Positions 1 to 6,863 of a stretch of 43,126 nt of DNA are shown one piece after another. The stretch lies in the NCBI GenBank assembly GCA_905480485.1, contig CAJQQM010000113.1, positions 1-43,126 on the forward strand, read 5' to 3'. Within the stretch, counting starts at the first letter, position 1, and each line of letters opens with the position of its first letter. The notes under the pieces are model-generated. The model saw only the letters and a program-made list of their open reading frames with translations, was not told where the DNA came from and made no database searches. Position numbers and translations under genes: made by a program. The DNA is from an uncultured Aureispira sp. Its GTDB lineage: Bacteria > Bacteroidota > Bacteroidia > Chitinophagales > Saprospiraceae.

Positions 1-40
1 TAGCCCCCTACTTCAGGCACAGAAAGTAAATTATTTAACT

Positions 41-114
41 GATCTTAGATCTTAGATAGAAAAAAATCAAAAAGCAAAGCGATCAAAAATCAAAAAGCAA
101 AGCGATCAAAAATC
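41..114. repeat. 23-bp tandem repeat beside mnmE 3' end
   Basis: A 23-bp unit with core AAAAAGCAAAGCGATC occurs twice back to back (62-84 and 85-107), and the first seven bases of a third copy follow at 108-114. Just upstream (41-58) a 7-bp motif, GATCTTA, is also tandemly repeated. The array begins 10 bp beyond the mnmE stop, in the direction mnmE is read, so it lies in or next to the mnmE 3' untranslated region. It has no coding potential. A function as terminator or protein site is not evident. Confidence 0.85.
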
Positions 115-123
115 TACAAAAAC

Positions 124-1557
124 CTACTTTCCAATGCAGAACCGCGAAAATATATTCCCCAGCAAATCATCCGTCGATATCTCGCCCGTAATCTCGCCCA
201 AGGCATTGAGCGCATGCCGTATATCCATCGCCAAAAAATCGCCTGTGATGCCGATTTCTAAACCATTTAATACAGAATCGAGCGATTCGGTAGCTGATTG
301 CAAAGCGGCATAATGTCGGGTGTTTGATACTATTGTGGATTGATTGTTGGTTTTGCCCGAGGCTATTAGGTCGTACAATTGTGATTTGATATGTTCGATA
401 CCTTCTTTCGATTTAGCACTTATATGTAGCAATTGATAGCGATTTTGCCAGGCTGCTTCGATAGCCCGCCACCCCTTAGCATCGTAGCGCCGTTCGTGAT
501 TATATTTTTCGGTTTCGTCCAATTGTTCATACTGATCGTACTTGTTGGCCACTAATATGAGTTGCATACTGTCGGTTAGCAAAGCCTCTATATCTTTTTG
601 AACCATAGCAGGGTTGGTCTGTAAATAATCGTATACGTAGAGCAAAATAGCCGATTTTTTGACCTCTTCGAGTGTTTTTTGCACGCCGATAGCCTCTATC
701 TGATCCCCCGCCTGCCGAATACCTGCCGTATCAATAAGGCGAAACTGTAGCCCATTAATATTGAGTATTTCTTCTATAGTATCTCGGGTTGTACCTGCAA
801 TATCGGATACAATAGCACGTTCTTCGTTTAGCATAGCATTTAGCAAGGTCGATTTTCCTGCGTTCGGTCGTCCGGCAAGCACCGTATTCACCCCATTTTT
901 GATGGCATTTCCCAGCTGAAAGGAGTCACTCAGGTGCCGTAACAGTTGCAAGATTTCAGAAACCAGCTTTTGTAAGTCTTTGCGGTCGGCAAATTCGACA
1001 TCTTCTTCGCCAAAATCCAGTTCAAGTTCGATCATAGAGGCAAAGTGCAGCAATTCTTCGCGCAATTTTTTAATCTCCTCCGAAAAACCACCCCGCATTT
1101 GTTTCAAGGCCATTTGATGTGCCGATGCCGATTCTGCTGCAATTAGGTCGGCTACTGCTTCGGCCTGCGAAAGGTCCATTTGTCCGTTCAGAAAGGCCCG
1201 CATCGTAAACTCTCCCTCGCGGGCCATGCGGGCCCCGCTTCGGCAGCACAATTCGAGCAGCTGCTGCAAAATATACTGCGAACCGTGGCATGATATTTCG
1301 ATAATATTTTCTTTGGTATACGATTGTGGTGTTTTAAAAACAGAGACCAATGCTTGATCGATAATTTGATTTTCTTCGTTGCGTATATAGCCCAAATGAA
1401 TGCTGTGAGAGGGTACCTTCTGAAGATCTTTGGCAGCAAAAAAAGTATTGACAATGCTGATTGCCTCTTGGCCTGAAAGACGAATTATACCAATTGCCCC
1501 TGCTCCAGCCGGCGTGGCCAAGGCCACAATTGTATCTTGTAAATCGGTGAATTGCAT
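124..1557 (-). CDS. mnmE: tRNA uridine-5-carboxymethylaminomethyl(34) synthesis GTPase MnmE
   Basis: MnmE (TrmE) works with MnmG to place the carboxymethylaminomethyl group on the wobble uridine of certain tRNAs in the cytoplasm. The 477-residue protein has the full family layout. An N-terminal folate-binding domain covers about residues 1-120. A helical domain surrounds an inserted Ras-like G domain with P-loop GRPNAGKS (229-236), G2 region IAGTTRD (253-259), DTAG (276-279) and NKYD. The protein ends in the invariant FCIGK, whose Cys is needed for the modification. Length is normal. It is the last gene of a probable three-gene minus-strand run, starting 32 bp after the 115-aa gene. Confidence 0.97.
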   Translation of the reverse strand: MQFTDLQDTIVALATPAGAGAIGIIRLSGQEAISIVNTFFAAKDLQKVPSHSIHLGYIRNEENQIIDQALVSVFKTPQSYTKENIIEISCHGSQYILQQLLELCCRSGARMAREGEFTMRAFLNGQMDLSQAEAVADLIAAESASAHQMALKQMRGGFSEEIKKLREELLHFASMIELELDFGEEDVEFADRKDLQKLVSEILQLLRHLSDSFQLGNAIKNGVNTVLAGRPNAGKSTLLNAMLNEERAIVSDIAGTTRDTIEEILNINGLQFRLIDTAGIRQAGDQIEAIGVQKTLEEVKKSAILLYVYDYLQTNPAMVQKDIEALLTDSMQLILVANKYDQYEQLDETEKYNHERRYDAKGWRAIEAAWQNRYQLLHISAKSKEGIEHIKSQLYDLIASGKTNNQSTIVSNTRHYAALQSATESLDSVLNGLEIGITGDFLAMDIRHALNALGEITGEISTDDLLGNIFSRFCIGK

Positions 1558-1589
1558 CGCTTTTTTTTCTTCTATTAGCCTAATTTATT

Positions 1590-1937
1590 TTAAGCTTTTT
1601 TCCAGGCGACATACGTAGCCTTAAGGTTTTCAATTCTCAGTTGTAACCAAGCTGTTTGCTCATTATCAGAGGCAGTGGTGTAGGTTACTTTTTTGTATAC
1701 GGTCTCTTTGGCTTGGTAGCCCACATTGTGGTAGAGGTTGTCGTTTTGATTATCGTAATATTCGTCGTCAAAAGGGCCTGAAGTCGTCGATTTTTCTGCT
1801 GCTACCAAACTGCCACCTTCTTTGTCTAGGTATTCTTTGATAACGCCTGAAATGATCGATTTTTTTTGACCGTTTCGATACAATGAAAAACTGCCTAGCG
1901 CGGCTATCATAGCCAAAATAAAAAATGCTACTCCCAT
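1590..1937 (-). CDS. small membrane-anchored protein of unknown function
   Basis: Unrecognised 115-residue protein. Residues 2-19 form a hydrophobic helix followed by RNGQKK, so it is probably anchored in the inner membrane by its N-terminus or carries an uncleaved signal. The rest is polar, with an acidic Tyr/Asn/Asp-rich stretch (about 55-72) and a Trp-containing C-terminal helix. It starts 7 bp after the stop of the upstream 164-aa gene and ends 32 bp before mnmE, so all three are probably co-transcribed. Nothing ties it to tRNA modification beyond position. It is probably a real gene because of its tight packing and coherent composition. Confidence 0.65.
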   Translation of the reverse strand: MGVAFFILAMIAALGSFSLYRNGQKKSIISGVIKEYLDKEGGSLVAAEKSTTSGPFDDEYYDNQNDNLYHNVGYQAKETVYKKVTYTTASDNEQTAWLQLRIENLKATYVAWKKA

Positions 1938-1944
1938 TTTTTGC

Positions 1945-2439
1945 TCAATTTAGAGGTTTTATACTTTTTATGATTTTATTTAGTTCGTCTTCGTATTGTG
2001 TCAGTGTTGTTTTTTCGCCAATCCCTAAAACTAATAGTACCTTTTGTGGGCGTTCGATCAAAAAAAGACCTACCTGAACCTGCATCCCCTTCATGAAACC
2101 TTGCATACCTAAAGCTACGCCTTGCATGCCATTTATTTCAATAATCTCAGGCGTTTCAATAATACTAGGGTCGCTCAATTGCTCGTTCATGATTGATTCT
2201 AAGTCCATCAAGGCTTCTTCTATTTTTTCGGCTTCTAATACTGAGAGCGAAAGCGAAAGTTCGCCTCCCTCGTGCTGTACGATGCTTACTTGGTCGTTCT
2301 CTTCAACCTGCCAGCCTTCTATCAACTGAATGTGTACCTTTGCCGGCTGATAGACATAGCTATTCGCCTGTAACTGTCCGGTCATTTGAAGGGGCGAACA
2401 TAGCATTCCAAATAGAAGAATATAGATAAAAATAGGCAT
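1945..2439 (-). CDS. exported protein, DcrB/PsbP-like fold suspected
   Basis: A 164-residue protein with an N-terminal signal peptide (hydrophobic residues 2-15). The mature part alternates short strands and helices: an initial strand block ending in EGW, a helical segment LMDLESIMNEQL, then strands around GMQGVALGMQGFMKGMQVQ and LVLGIGEK, and a final helix DELNKIIKSIKPL. This pattern resembles DcrB/PsbP-like small periplasmic proteins, which are usually of unknown function. The family assignment is inference from the pattern only. It heads the probable operon with the 115-aa gene and mnmE. A TAATTTTG -7 box lies about 60 bp upstream. Confidence 0.6.
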   Translation of the reverse strand: MPIFIYILLFGMLCSPLQMTGQLQANSYVYQPAKVHIQLIEGWQVEENDQVSIVQHEGGELSLSLSVLEAEKIEEALMDLESIMNEQLSDPSIIETPEIIEINGMQGVALGMQGFMKGMQVQVGLFLIERPQKVLLVLGIGEKTTLTQYEDELNKIIKSIKPLN

Positions 2440-2499
2440 TAAATTAGCTGTTAATAGGGGTGCTTAGTCTTAGTAGTGCATAGGCTATTGCTATAAGTC

Positions 2500-2507
2500 C
2501 AAAATTA
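2500..2507 (-). promoter_or_regulatory. Bacteroidota-type -7 box for the mnmE run
   Basis: Read on the minus strand this is TAATTTTG, a match to the Bacteroidota TAnnTTTG element, about 60 bp before the 164-aa ORF. A TTG -33 element at the usual spacing is not clear: the nearest candidates leave 12 or 24 bp. Only the -7 half is supported. Confidence 0.4.
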
Positions 2508-2977
2508 ATAAAAATCCATCAATTATAAACGCAACGAACGCCCTAATATCAGTTTTGATAGGTTTTGAATCAAAAAGAGGTTTTTATTAACCATAAAATG
2601 AGAATTTAGGCAATACAATATAAGAATTAAGGCGAAGGAAGCCTCTTTAAAAAATTGAATATAAAAGAGGGTAGGGGATAAACCCCTTCTTGCGACAATT
2701 GCGATAGTTTTTGAGGGGTTATCTGCGGTCAGTAGCTTTGTATATTTCAGGAACAATACCCACGCTTGTCGCTCAATAACCTACCCTTGTACATTGTATT
2801 GGACTGCCAGATACAAGGATACTCGGTTTACTTAAAAGTAGTACTGAATTATCATAATCATTGAATTTGTTTATAAACTTTTTTGAGTAAGGCAACCCGC
2901 TATTTTTTTGGATACACGTTTGTACTCGACCGGGTGAATGAGCATCTTTTGAATAAGACGCGCGTAGTTTTCCCTAC

Positions 2978-3002
2978 AATAATTACATCTTCCGTAATTA
3001 TT
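2978..3002. repeat. perfect inverted repeat AATAATTAC/GTAATTATT
   Basis: Two 9-bp arms with a 7-nt loop in the gene-free stretch between the mnmE run and galE. The stem is AT-rich and has no clear U-tract on either side, so it is not a convincing terminator. It could be an operator or chance. Confidence 0.5.
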
Positions 3003-3109
3003 TAGTGATCGCTGTTTGGTAAAAACAACTATTCGTGAATGGCTTTACTAAATAAGAAAAATAGGATAAAACGTCTATAATGCCTTGATGTGACGGCATA
3101 AATCCAAGT

Positions 3110-3143
3110 AATTGAGTGGCTGCCAAGACTGCCCAACTCAATT
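3110..3143 (-). terminator. candidate hairpin downstream of galE
   Basis: AATTGAGT (3110-3117) pairs with ACTCAATT (3136-3143), extended by GG/CC across a one-base bulge, 8 bp beyond the galE stop. There is no T-run after it on the minus strand, so intrinsic termination is uncertain. Confidence 0.3.
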
Positions 3144-3150
3144 GAGCAGT

Positions 3151-4179
3151 TTAGTCGCTTAGTTTGTAGCCCGATTGATACCATTTCCATGCCGTCGATA
3201 AAATATCATTTACATCGTATTTTGGGGTCCATCCTAACATTTTTTTGGCTTTGCCGTAGTCGGCATAAATAGAAGATACATCTCCATCACGGCGTGGACC
3301 AATTTTAAAGTCCAAGGACCTGCCTGTAGCCCGGTCAAAGGCCTCAATTAACTCGAGTACCGACACGCCCTGCCCAATACCAACGTTAAAAATTTCACAA
3401 TTTAGTTCGTTCTTGTTACTCAGGAGGTATTGTAAAGATTTGGTATGTGCATTCCCAACATCCATAACATGGATATAATCACGGATACAGCTGCCATCGC
3501 GGGTATCGTGGTCGTTGCCTGTAACGGCAAATTGTGCCCTTTTGCCTTCTAGGGCATCTATCAGAATAGGTATCACATTGTAGGCACCCGGCTGAGGTAT
3601 CTCCCCGATAATACCTGAATGATGTGCCCCTCCAGGATTAAAGTAGCGCAACAAGATACTTTTGATATTGGAATTAGCGGCTGAAAAGTCTTGAATAATT
3701 GCTTCACACATTTGTTTGGTACGTGCGTAAGGGCTTTCTGCCCTTTCTAGAGGCGTTGTTTCCTTGACCGGCAATTCTGAAGCATTGCCGTAGACCGAAC
3801 AAGAGGAAGAAAATATAAAGTTAGGTAGGTTAAAATCTTTGACACATTGCAACATATTTAGCAAGCCTGTGATATTGTTTTGATAATAGCTTAAGGGCTG
3901 TGCGACCGATTCGGGAACCGACTTATAGGCTGCAAAATGAATAATACCGACAATATCGGGCTGTTGTTCAAAAACCTCTTTAAGGGCATTCAAATCAGTA
4001 ATGTCGACGGCGTAGTTTAGTACTTTTTGCCCGGTAATTTTTTCGACGGCTTGCAGCATCCGTGCATCCGAACGAATGTTACTATCCAAAGAGACAACCT
4101 CAAAATTATTTTCTATTAAATCGATTATTGTGTGGCTTCCAATGTAGCCACAACCTCCGGTTACCAAAATTTTTGCCAT
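3151..4179 (-). CDS. galE: UDP-glucose 4-epimerase
   Basis: Interconverts UDP-glucose and UDP-galactose (and often the N-acetyl forms) with tightly bound NAD, feeding the Leloir pathway and surface glycan synthesis. The 342-residue length is normal. The N-terminus is the Rossmann glycine motif GGCGYIGSH (8-16). The catalytic site is visible as SSS (124-126) with YARTK (Tyr151, Lys155). The C-terminal substrate part contains RYFNPGGAH and FNVGIGQG. It stands alone with long gaps on both sides. The closest upstream genes on the same strand are two mini-lipoproteins. Confidence 0.96.
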   Translation of the reverse strand: MAKILVTGGCGYIGSHTIIDLIENNFEVVSLDSNIRSDARMLQAVEKITGQKVLNYAVDITDLNALKEVFEQQPDIVGIIHFAAYKSVPESVAQPLSYYQNNITGLLNMLQCVKDFNLPNFIFSSSCSVYGNASELPVKETTPLERAESPYARTKQMCEAIIQDFSAANSNIKSILLRYFNPGGAHHSGIIGEIPQPGAYNVIPILIDALEGKRAQFAVTGNDHDTRDGSCIRDYIHVMDVGNAHTKSLQYLLSNKNELNCEIFNVGIGQGVSVLELIEAFDRATGRSLDFKIGPRRDGDVSSIYADYGKAKKMLGWTPKYDVNDILSTAWKWYQSGYKLSD

Positions 4180-4250
4180 GAAGTAGGGTGCTGAATAAAT
4201 TTAAAATAGTTGTTGAAGCACTTAGCAGAATGTTTGCAGGTGCGTTGATT

Positions 4251-4370
4251 TTAGTGTACGAGTTCTATGGAGAAATTGTTAGGACATCCACGCTGACTTT
4301 TGCAACTACTTAAGGCAACAACAAAACTGATGATTAAAAAGATTGCCGTGATTTTTTTTATTGAATTCAT
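4251..4370 (-). CDS. 39-aa mini-lipoprotein
   Basis: A 39-residue open frame, too short for usual gene calling. The start is ATG, followed by NSIKKIT, a hydrophobic core AIFLIISFVVA and the lipobox ALSSC (Cys24), which together make a complete lipoprotein signal. The mature part is only 16 residues, CKSQRGCPNNFSIELVH without further domains. It lies 61 bp after a second, similar mini-lipoprotein on the same strand. Both mature parts begin C-K and contain a Cys-Pro a few residues later, suggesting paralogues. Function unknown. The complete signal in so short an ORF is the main evidence that it is real. Confidence 0.65.
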   Translation of the reverse strand: MNSIKKITAIFLIISFVVALSSCKSQRGCPNNFSIELVH

Positions 4371-4431
4371 GGTCGCTAAATGTTTTGAATATTTTGTATG
4401 TAAATAAGCTTAAGGAGTCGGTGTTGTTGGT

Positions 4432-4530
4432 TTACCACTGTGGACAGCCACAACCTGCTTTGCAGCCTGAAATACCTATAAGTAGCACAAGTGTGCACAA
4501 AGCAAGCAGTAATTTTTGAGATTTGTTCAT
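4432..4530 (-). CDS. 32-aa cysteine-rich mini-lipoprotein
   Basis: A 32-residue open frame with ATG start, basic n-region MNKSQK, hydrophobic core LLLALCTLVLLI and a lipobox ending ISGC (Cys23). The predicted mature peptide is just CKAGCGCPQW, with three cysteines in ten residues. It would be exported, lipidated and membrane-bound. Very short lipoproteins with a Gly-Cys-Pro tail occur in Bacteroidota, usually annotated as hypothetical (recalled, not checked). It is followed by the related 39-aa ORF. A longer overlapping frame in another register (61 aa, 4376-4561) lacks a signal and reads like a shadow. Confidence 0.65.
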   Translation of the reverse strand: MNKSQKLLLALCTLVLLIGISGCKAGCGCPQW

Positions 4531-4801
4531 CTGTTAATTGTTTAAATATTTCTCTTGTCAAAGATAAGAAAATTTTAGAATTGCCAAACAGTACTTGTCA
4601 AATAGCCCTGTACCGTTAAATACATCCTACCATAAGCTCAAAAACTAAGCAATATTCTTTAATTTAACTCCATAATTCCTTAAATGTTGCCCATTGCTGC
4701 TAGAAATTTTACAATTTAGCCCCTAAGATTGAAGGCTTTTAGCTACTTTTTGACCCGGTACATGAAAATAAATTATTTTTTAAAGTTTAACCTATTACTT
4801 T

Positions 4802-5884
4802 TTGAGTACAGCAAAGCATATATTAATCTGTCCGCTTAATTGGGGCTTAGGGCATGCCGTACGGTGTCTTCCTATCATTCAGACTTTGCTGAATCAAGGA
4901 CAAAAGGTCAGTATTGCTTCGGATGGTGCTGCACTTGAATTGTTAAAAGGGGAATTCCCTAAGTTGTCATTTTTCGACCTGCCTCCCTACAATATTCATT
5001 ACAAGACCTCAAATATGTTTGTCAATATTGCACCGCAGGTACCCAAGTTATTGCAGGCTATTCGGCTCGAAAAAAAAATACTCCATCAACTTATCCAACA
5101 AAATCAATTTGATGCAATCATTTCTGACAACCGATACGGTATTTATACTACTGCTTTGCCCTCGGTATTTGTTACACATCAATTAAATATTGCAGTGCCC
5201 AATCGTTGGGTAGCGGCTTGGGTGCGGCGTCGCAACCGTGCTTATATCAGTCGTTACGACGAATGTTGGGTCCCTGATTTTGCCAACGAACCTTCTTTGG
5301 CAGGGGCACTTTCGCACAGTCCCGTTTTCGACAACGTTCATTACATAGGCCCTTTATCAACGATGCAATACAATAATACTGAAAAACAGTACGATATCAT
5401 TGCTGTTTTGTCGGGTTTGGAGCCTCAGCGCAGTTATTTCGAAAAAATGTTGCTTGCACAAGCCCAGAAAATGCCAGATATCAAAATGTTGTTGGTTGCT
5501 GGTCAAACCGGTGAAATGCAAAAGCGACAGATTGGTAAAAATATAGATTGGCAATCCTATATGAATCGAAAGGAACTCAATCAAGCCATCCTTGCATCCA
5601 AGGTTTATGTAGGTCGTTCGGGCTACAGTAGTCTGATGGATATAGTACAACTAAAACATCGAAAAGTGATTTTGGTGCCGACTCCAGGACAGACAGAACA
5701 AGAATACCTTGCCGACCGTTTTGCAGCTTTGCAAGGGTTTGTGGTACAACAACAAAAAGATTTTAATTTAAAGAATGCCTTAGAGGCACTACAAAATAGA
5801 ACCCCCGGATGGTATACAGATGCCACGCATGATACGGACCTTACGGAATTTATCGAGCAGTTTTTAAATCGCATGACCCCTTAG
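4802..5884 (+). CDS. MurG-like (GT28/GT-B) glycosyltransferase
   Basis: A 360-residue GT-B type protein of the UDP-glycosyltransferase/MurG-like group common in Bacteroidota. The N-terminal half opens with the fold's first strand and glycine-rich turn, ILICPLNWGLGHAVR, where the His-containing loop faces the acceptor site. The C-terminal half carries the nucleotide-sugar region, VGRSGYSSLMDIV then VPTPGQTEQEYLADR, which matches the GT28 C-terminal pattern. Sugar and acceptor cannot be told. The start is TTG at 4802: the frame is closed by TAA at 4781-4783, and no in-frame ATG or GTG falls between, so TTG is the natural choice. Confidence 0.8.
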   Translation: MSTAKHILICPLNWGLGHAVRCLPIIQTLLNQGQKVSIASDGAALELLKGEFPKLSFFDLPPYNIHYKTSNMFVNIAPQVPKLLQAIRLEKKILHQLIQQNQFDAIISDNRYGIYTTALPSVFVTHQLNIAVPNRWVAAWVRRRNRAYISRYDECWVPDFANEPSLAGALSHSPVFDNVHYIGPLSTMQYNNTEKQYDIIAVLSGLEPQRSYFEKMLLAQAQKMPDIKMLLVAGQTGEMQKRQIGKNIDWQSYMNRKELNQAILASKVYVGRSGYSSLMDIVQLKHRKVILVPTPGQTEQEYLADRFAALQGFVVQQQKDFNLKNALEALQNRTPGWYTDATHDTDLTEFIEQFLNRMTP

Positions 5885-6097
5885 TAGTGCTTTGTTGATT
5901 TTTAGCAGTGCTTGGTTTCGATTAGAAGCATTATAGAGGACTATTTTTTAATTTTACATCAAAAAATAAAACAATATATTATATTGATTTTTTTTACGAA
6001 CTAGTGTATTTGTGGCTATCTAAAGATGATGGATCCAATATTAGATGCGTCGGTTCGTTATTGAATAAGGTTACTTGTTGACGGCTAAACTGATTAG

Positions 6098-6790
6098 ATG
6101 AAATTTATAATTATGGGAGGAATAGGTCTTTGCTTATTTTTTAGGGCAGGGGCACAGGTGGATGCACACATAAGGCTTGAGTGGCCTTCTACAGATTTGC
6201 TAAACCTATCGACTTCAAACCAATCTGTTTCGGCTGCTTTTAAGAGTCATCGTATAGACAATAATTACATTATCTTAGAATGGGCTTTTGGTGGTCAAGG
6301 GCCTACTGAGTTTCGGCTAGAACGTTTATTGCCCGCCGAGGCTGTTTACGAAACTATAGCTATATTAAGGCATAGAATCAAAAAAGATGAACCGTCGGTT
6401 TATCAGTATATAGACGAAAATAGTTATTACGATGCAAGTGTCTATCGATTGAAATGCATCCCCGAAGTTGGGCCGGAATATGTACTGCAACAATTTCATT
6501 TGTCCGGTATATCTACTTCTATTGATGCATCAGCTGTAGTTGATGTTTTTCCCAATCCCACTCAAAGTCAACTATTCATTGATCTTCAAAAAATAGCTAG
6601 GGATTCAGAGGGAGTAGTTATCTCATTGTTATCGAATACGGGGCAGTTGTTACATCAATACACAGTGGCTTCTGACGGTTTAATTCATTATCCAAGTCGA
6701 ATTGTCAAACAACTTAGTCCTGCCCTTTATACCTTGCGTTTTGACTTTCAAGATGGTGGTCAATTATTCAAACAATTTCTAAAGCGTTGA
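6098..6790 (+). CDS. exported protein with type IX secretion sorting domain
   Basis: A 230-residue protein with signal peptide (about residues 1-20, ending RAGA-Q) and a C-terminal type A T9SS sorting domain from about residue 148: VVDVFPNPTQSQL, then strands LLSNTGQLLHQY and LSPALYTLRF, ending FKQFLKR. Such domains send proteins through the Por/Gld outer-membrane machine. The middle (about 20-145) is a short beta-rich region with no recognised catalytic motif. It converges with the 802-aa T9SS cargo gene. It is a cargo protein of unknown role. Confidence 0.8.
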   Translation: MKFIIMGGIGLCLFFRAGAQVDAHIRLEWPSTDLLNLSTSNQSVSAAFKSHRIDNNYIILEWAFGGQGPTEFRLERLLPAEAVYETIAILRHRIKKDEPSVYQYIDENSYYDASVYRLKCIPEVGPEYVLQQFHLSGISTSIDASAVVDVFPNPTQSQLFIDLQKIARDSEGVVISLLSNTGQLLHQYTVASDGLIHYPSRIVKQLSPALYTLRFDFQDGGQLFKQFLKR

Positions 6791-6806
6791 CTCCCCACTT
6801 GACCAA

Positions 6807-6838
6807 AAAGGCCCTACTCGGAGGAAGTAGGACCTAGT
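6807..6838 (-). terminator. intrinsic terminator of the 802-aa cargo gene
   Basis: On the minus strand GGTCCTACT ... AGTAGGGCC folds with a 6-bp core (CCTACT 6813-6818 with AGTAGG 6826-6831), one mismatch and two closing GC pairs, followed directly by TTTTT (complement of 6805-6809). This is a classic rho-independent terminator for the minus-strand gene. Lying between convergent genes it may also slow plus-strand transcripts. Confidence 0.75.
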
Positions 6839-6863
6839 CGAGTCAGTATAAATAGATACCTAA

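Larger units (their letters stand above)
2440..3150. other. 711-bp gene-free region with small hairpins
   Basis: No convincing gene is present. A minus-strand open frame at 2523-2756 has a TTG start and a composition not typical of protein, and is left out. Visible structure: a 7-bp stem CCTCTTT/AAAGAGG (2642-2670), GGGG-ATAAA-CCCC (2674-2686), a perfect 9-bp stem AATAATTAC/GTAATTATT with a 7-nt loop (2978-3002), and an imperfect hairpin downstream of galE (3110-3143). The region may be decayed sequence or contain an unrecognised RNA. Confidence 0.6.

Noticed and set aside
1-123. CRISPR-like array
   Set aside because: The 23-bp units are directly adjacent with no spacers, so this is a plain tandem repeat.
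2523-2756. 77-aa minus-strand open frame in the gene-free region
   Set aside because: TTG start, uneven hydrophobic composition and no recognisable motif. A brief transposase-fragment idea for its upstream part could not be supported.
4376-4561. 61-aa minus-strand open frame
   Set aside because: It overlaps the mini-lipoprotein at 4432-4530 in another register and has no signal or domain, while the lipoprotein frame has a complete lipobox. Treated as a shadow.
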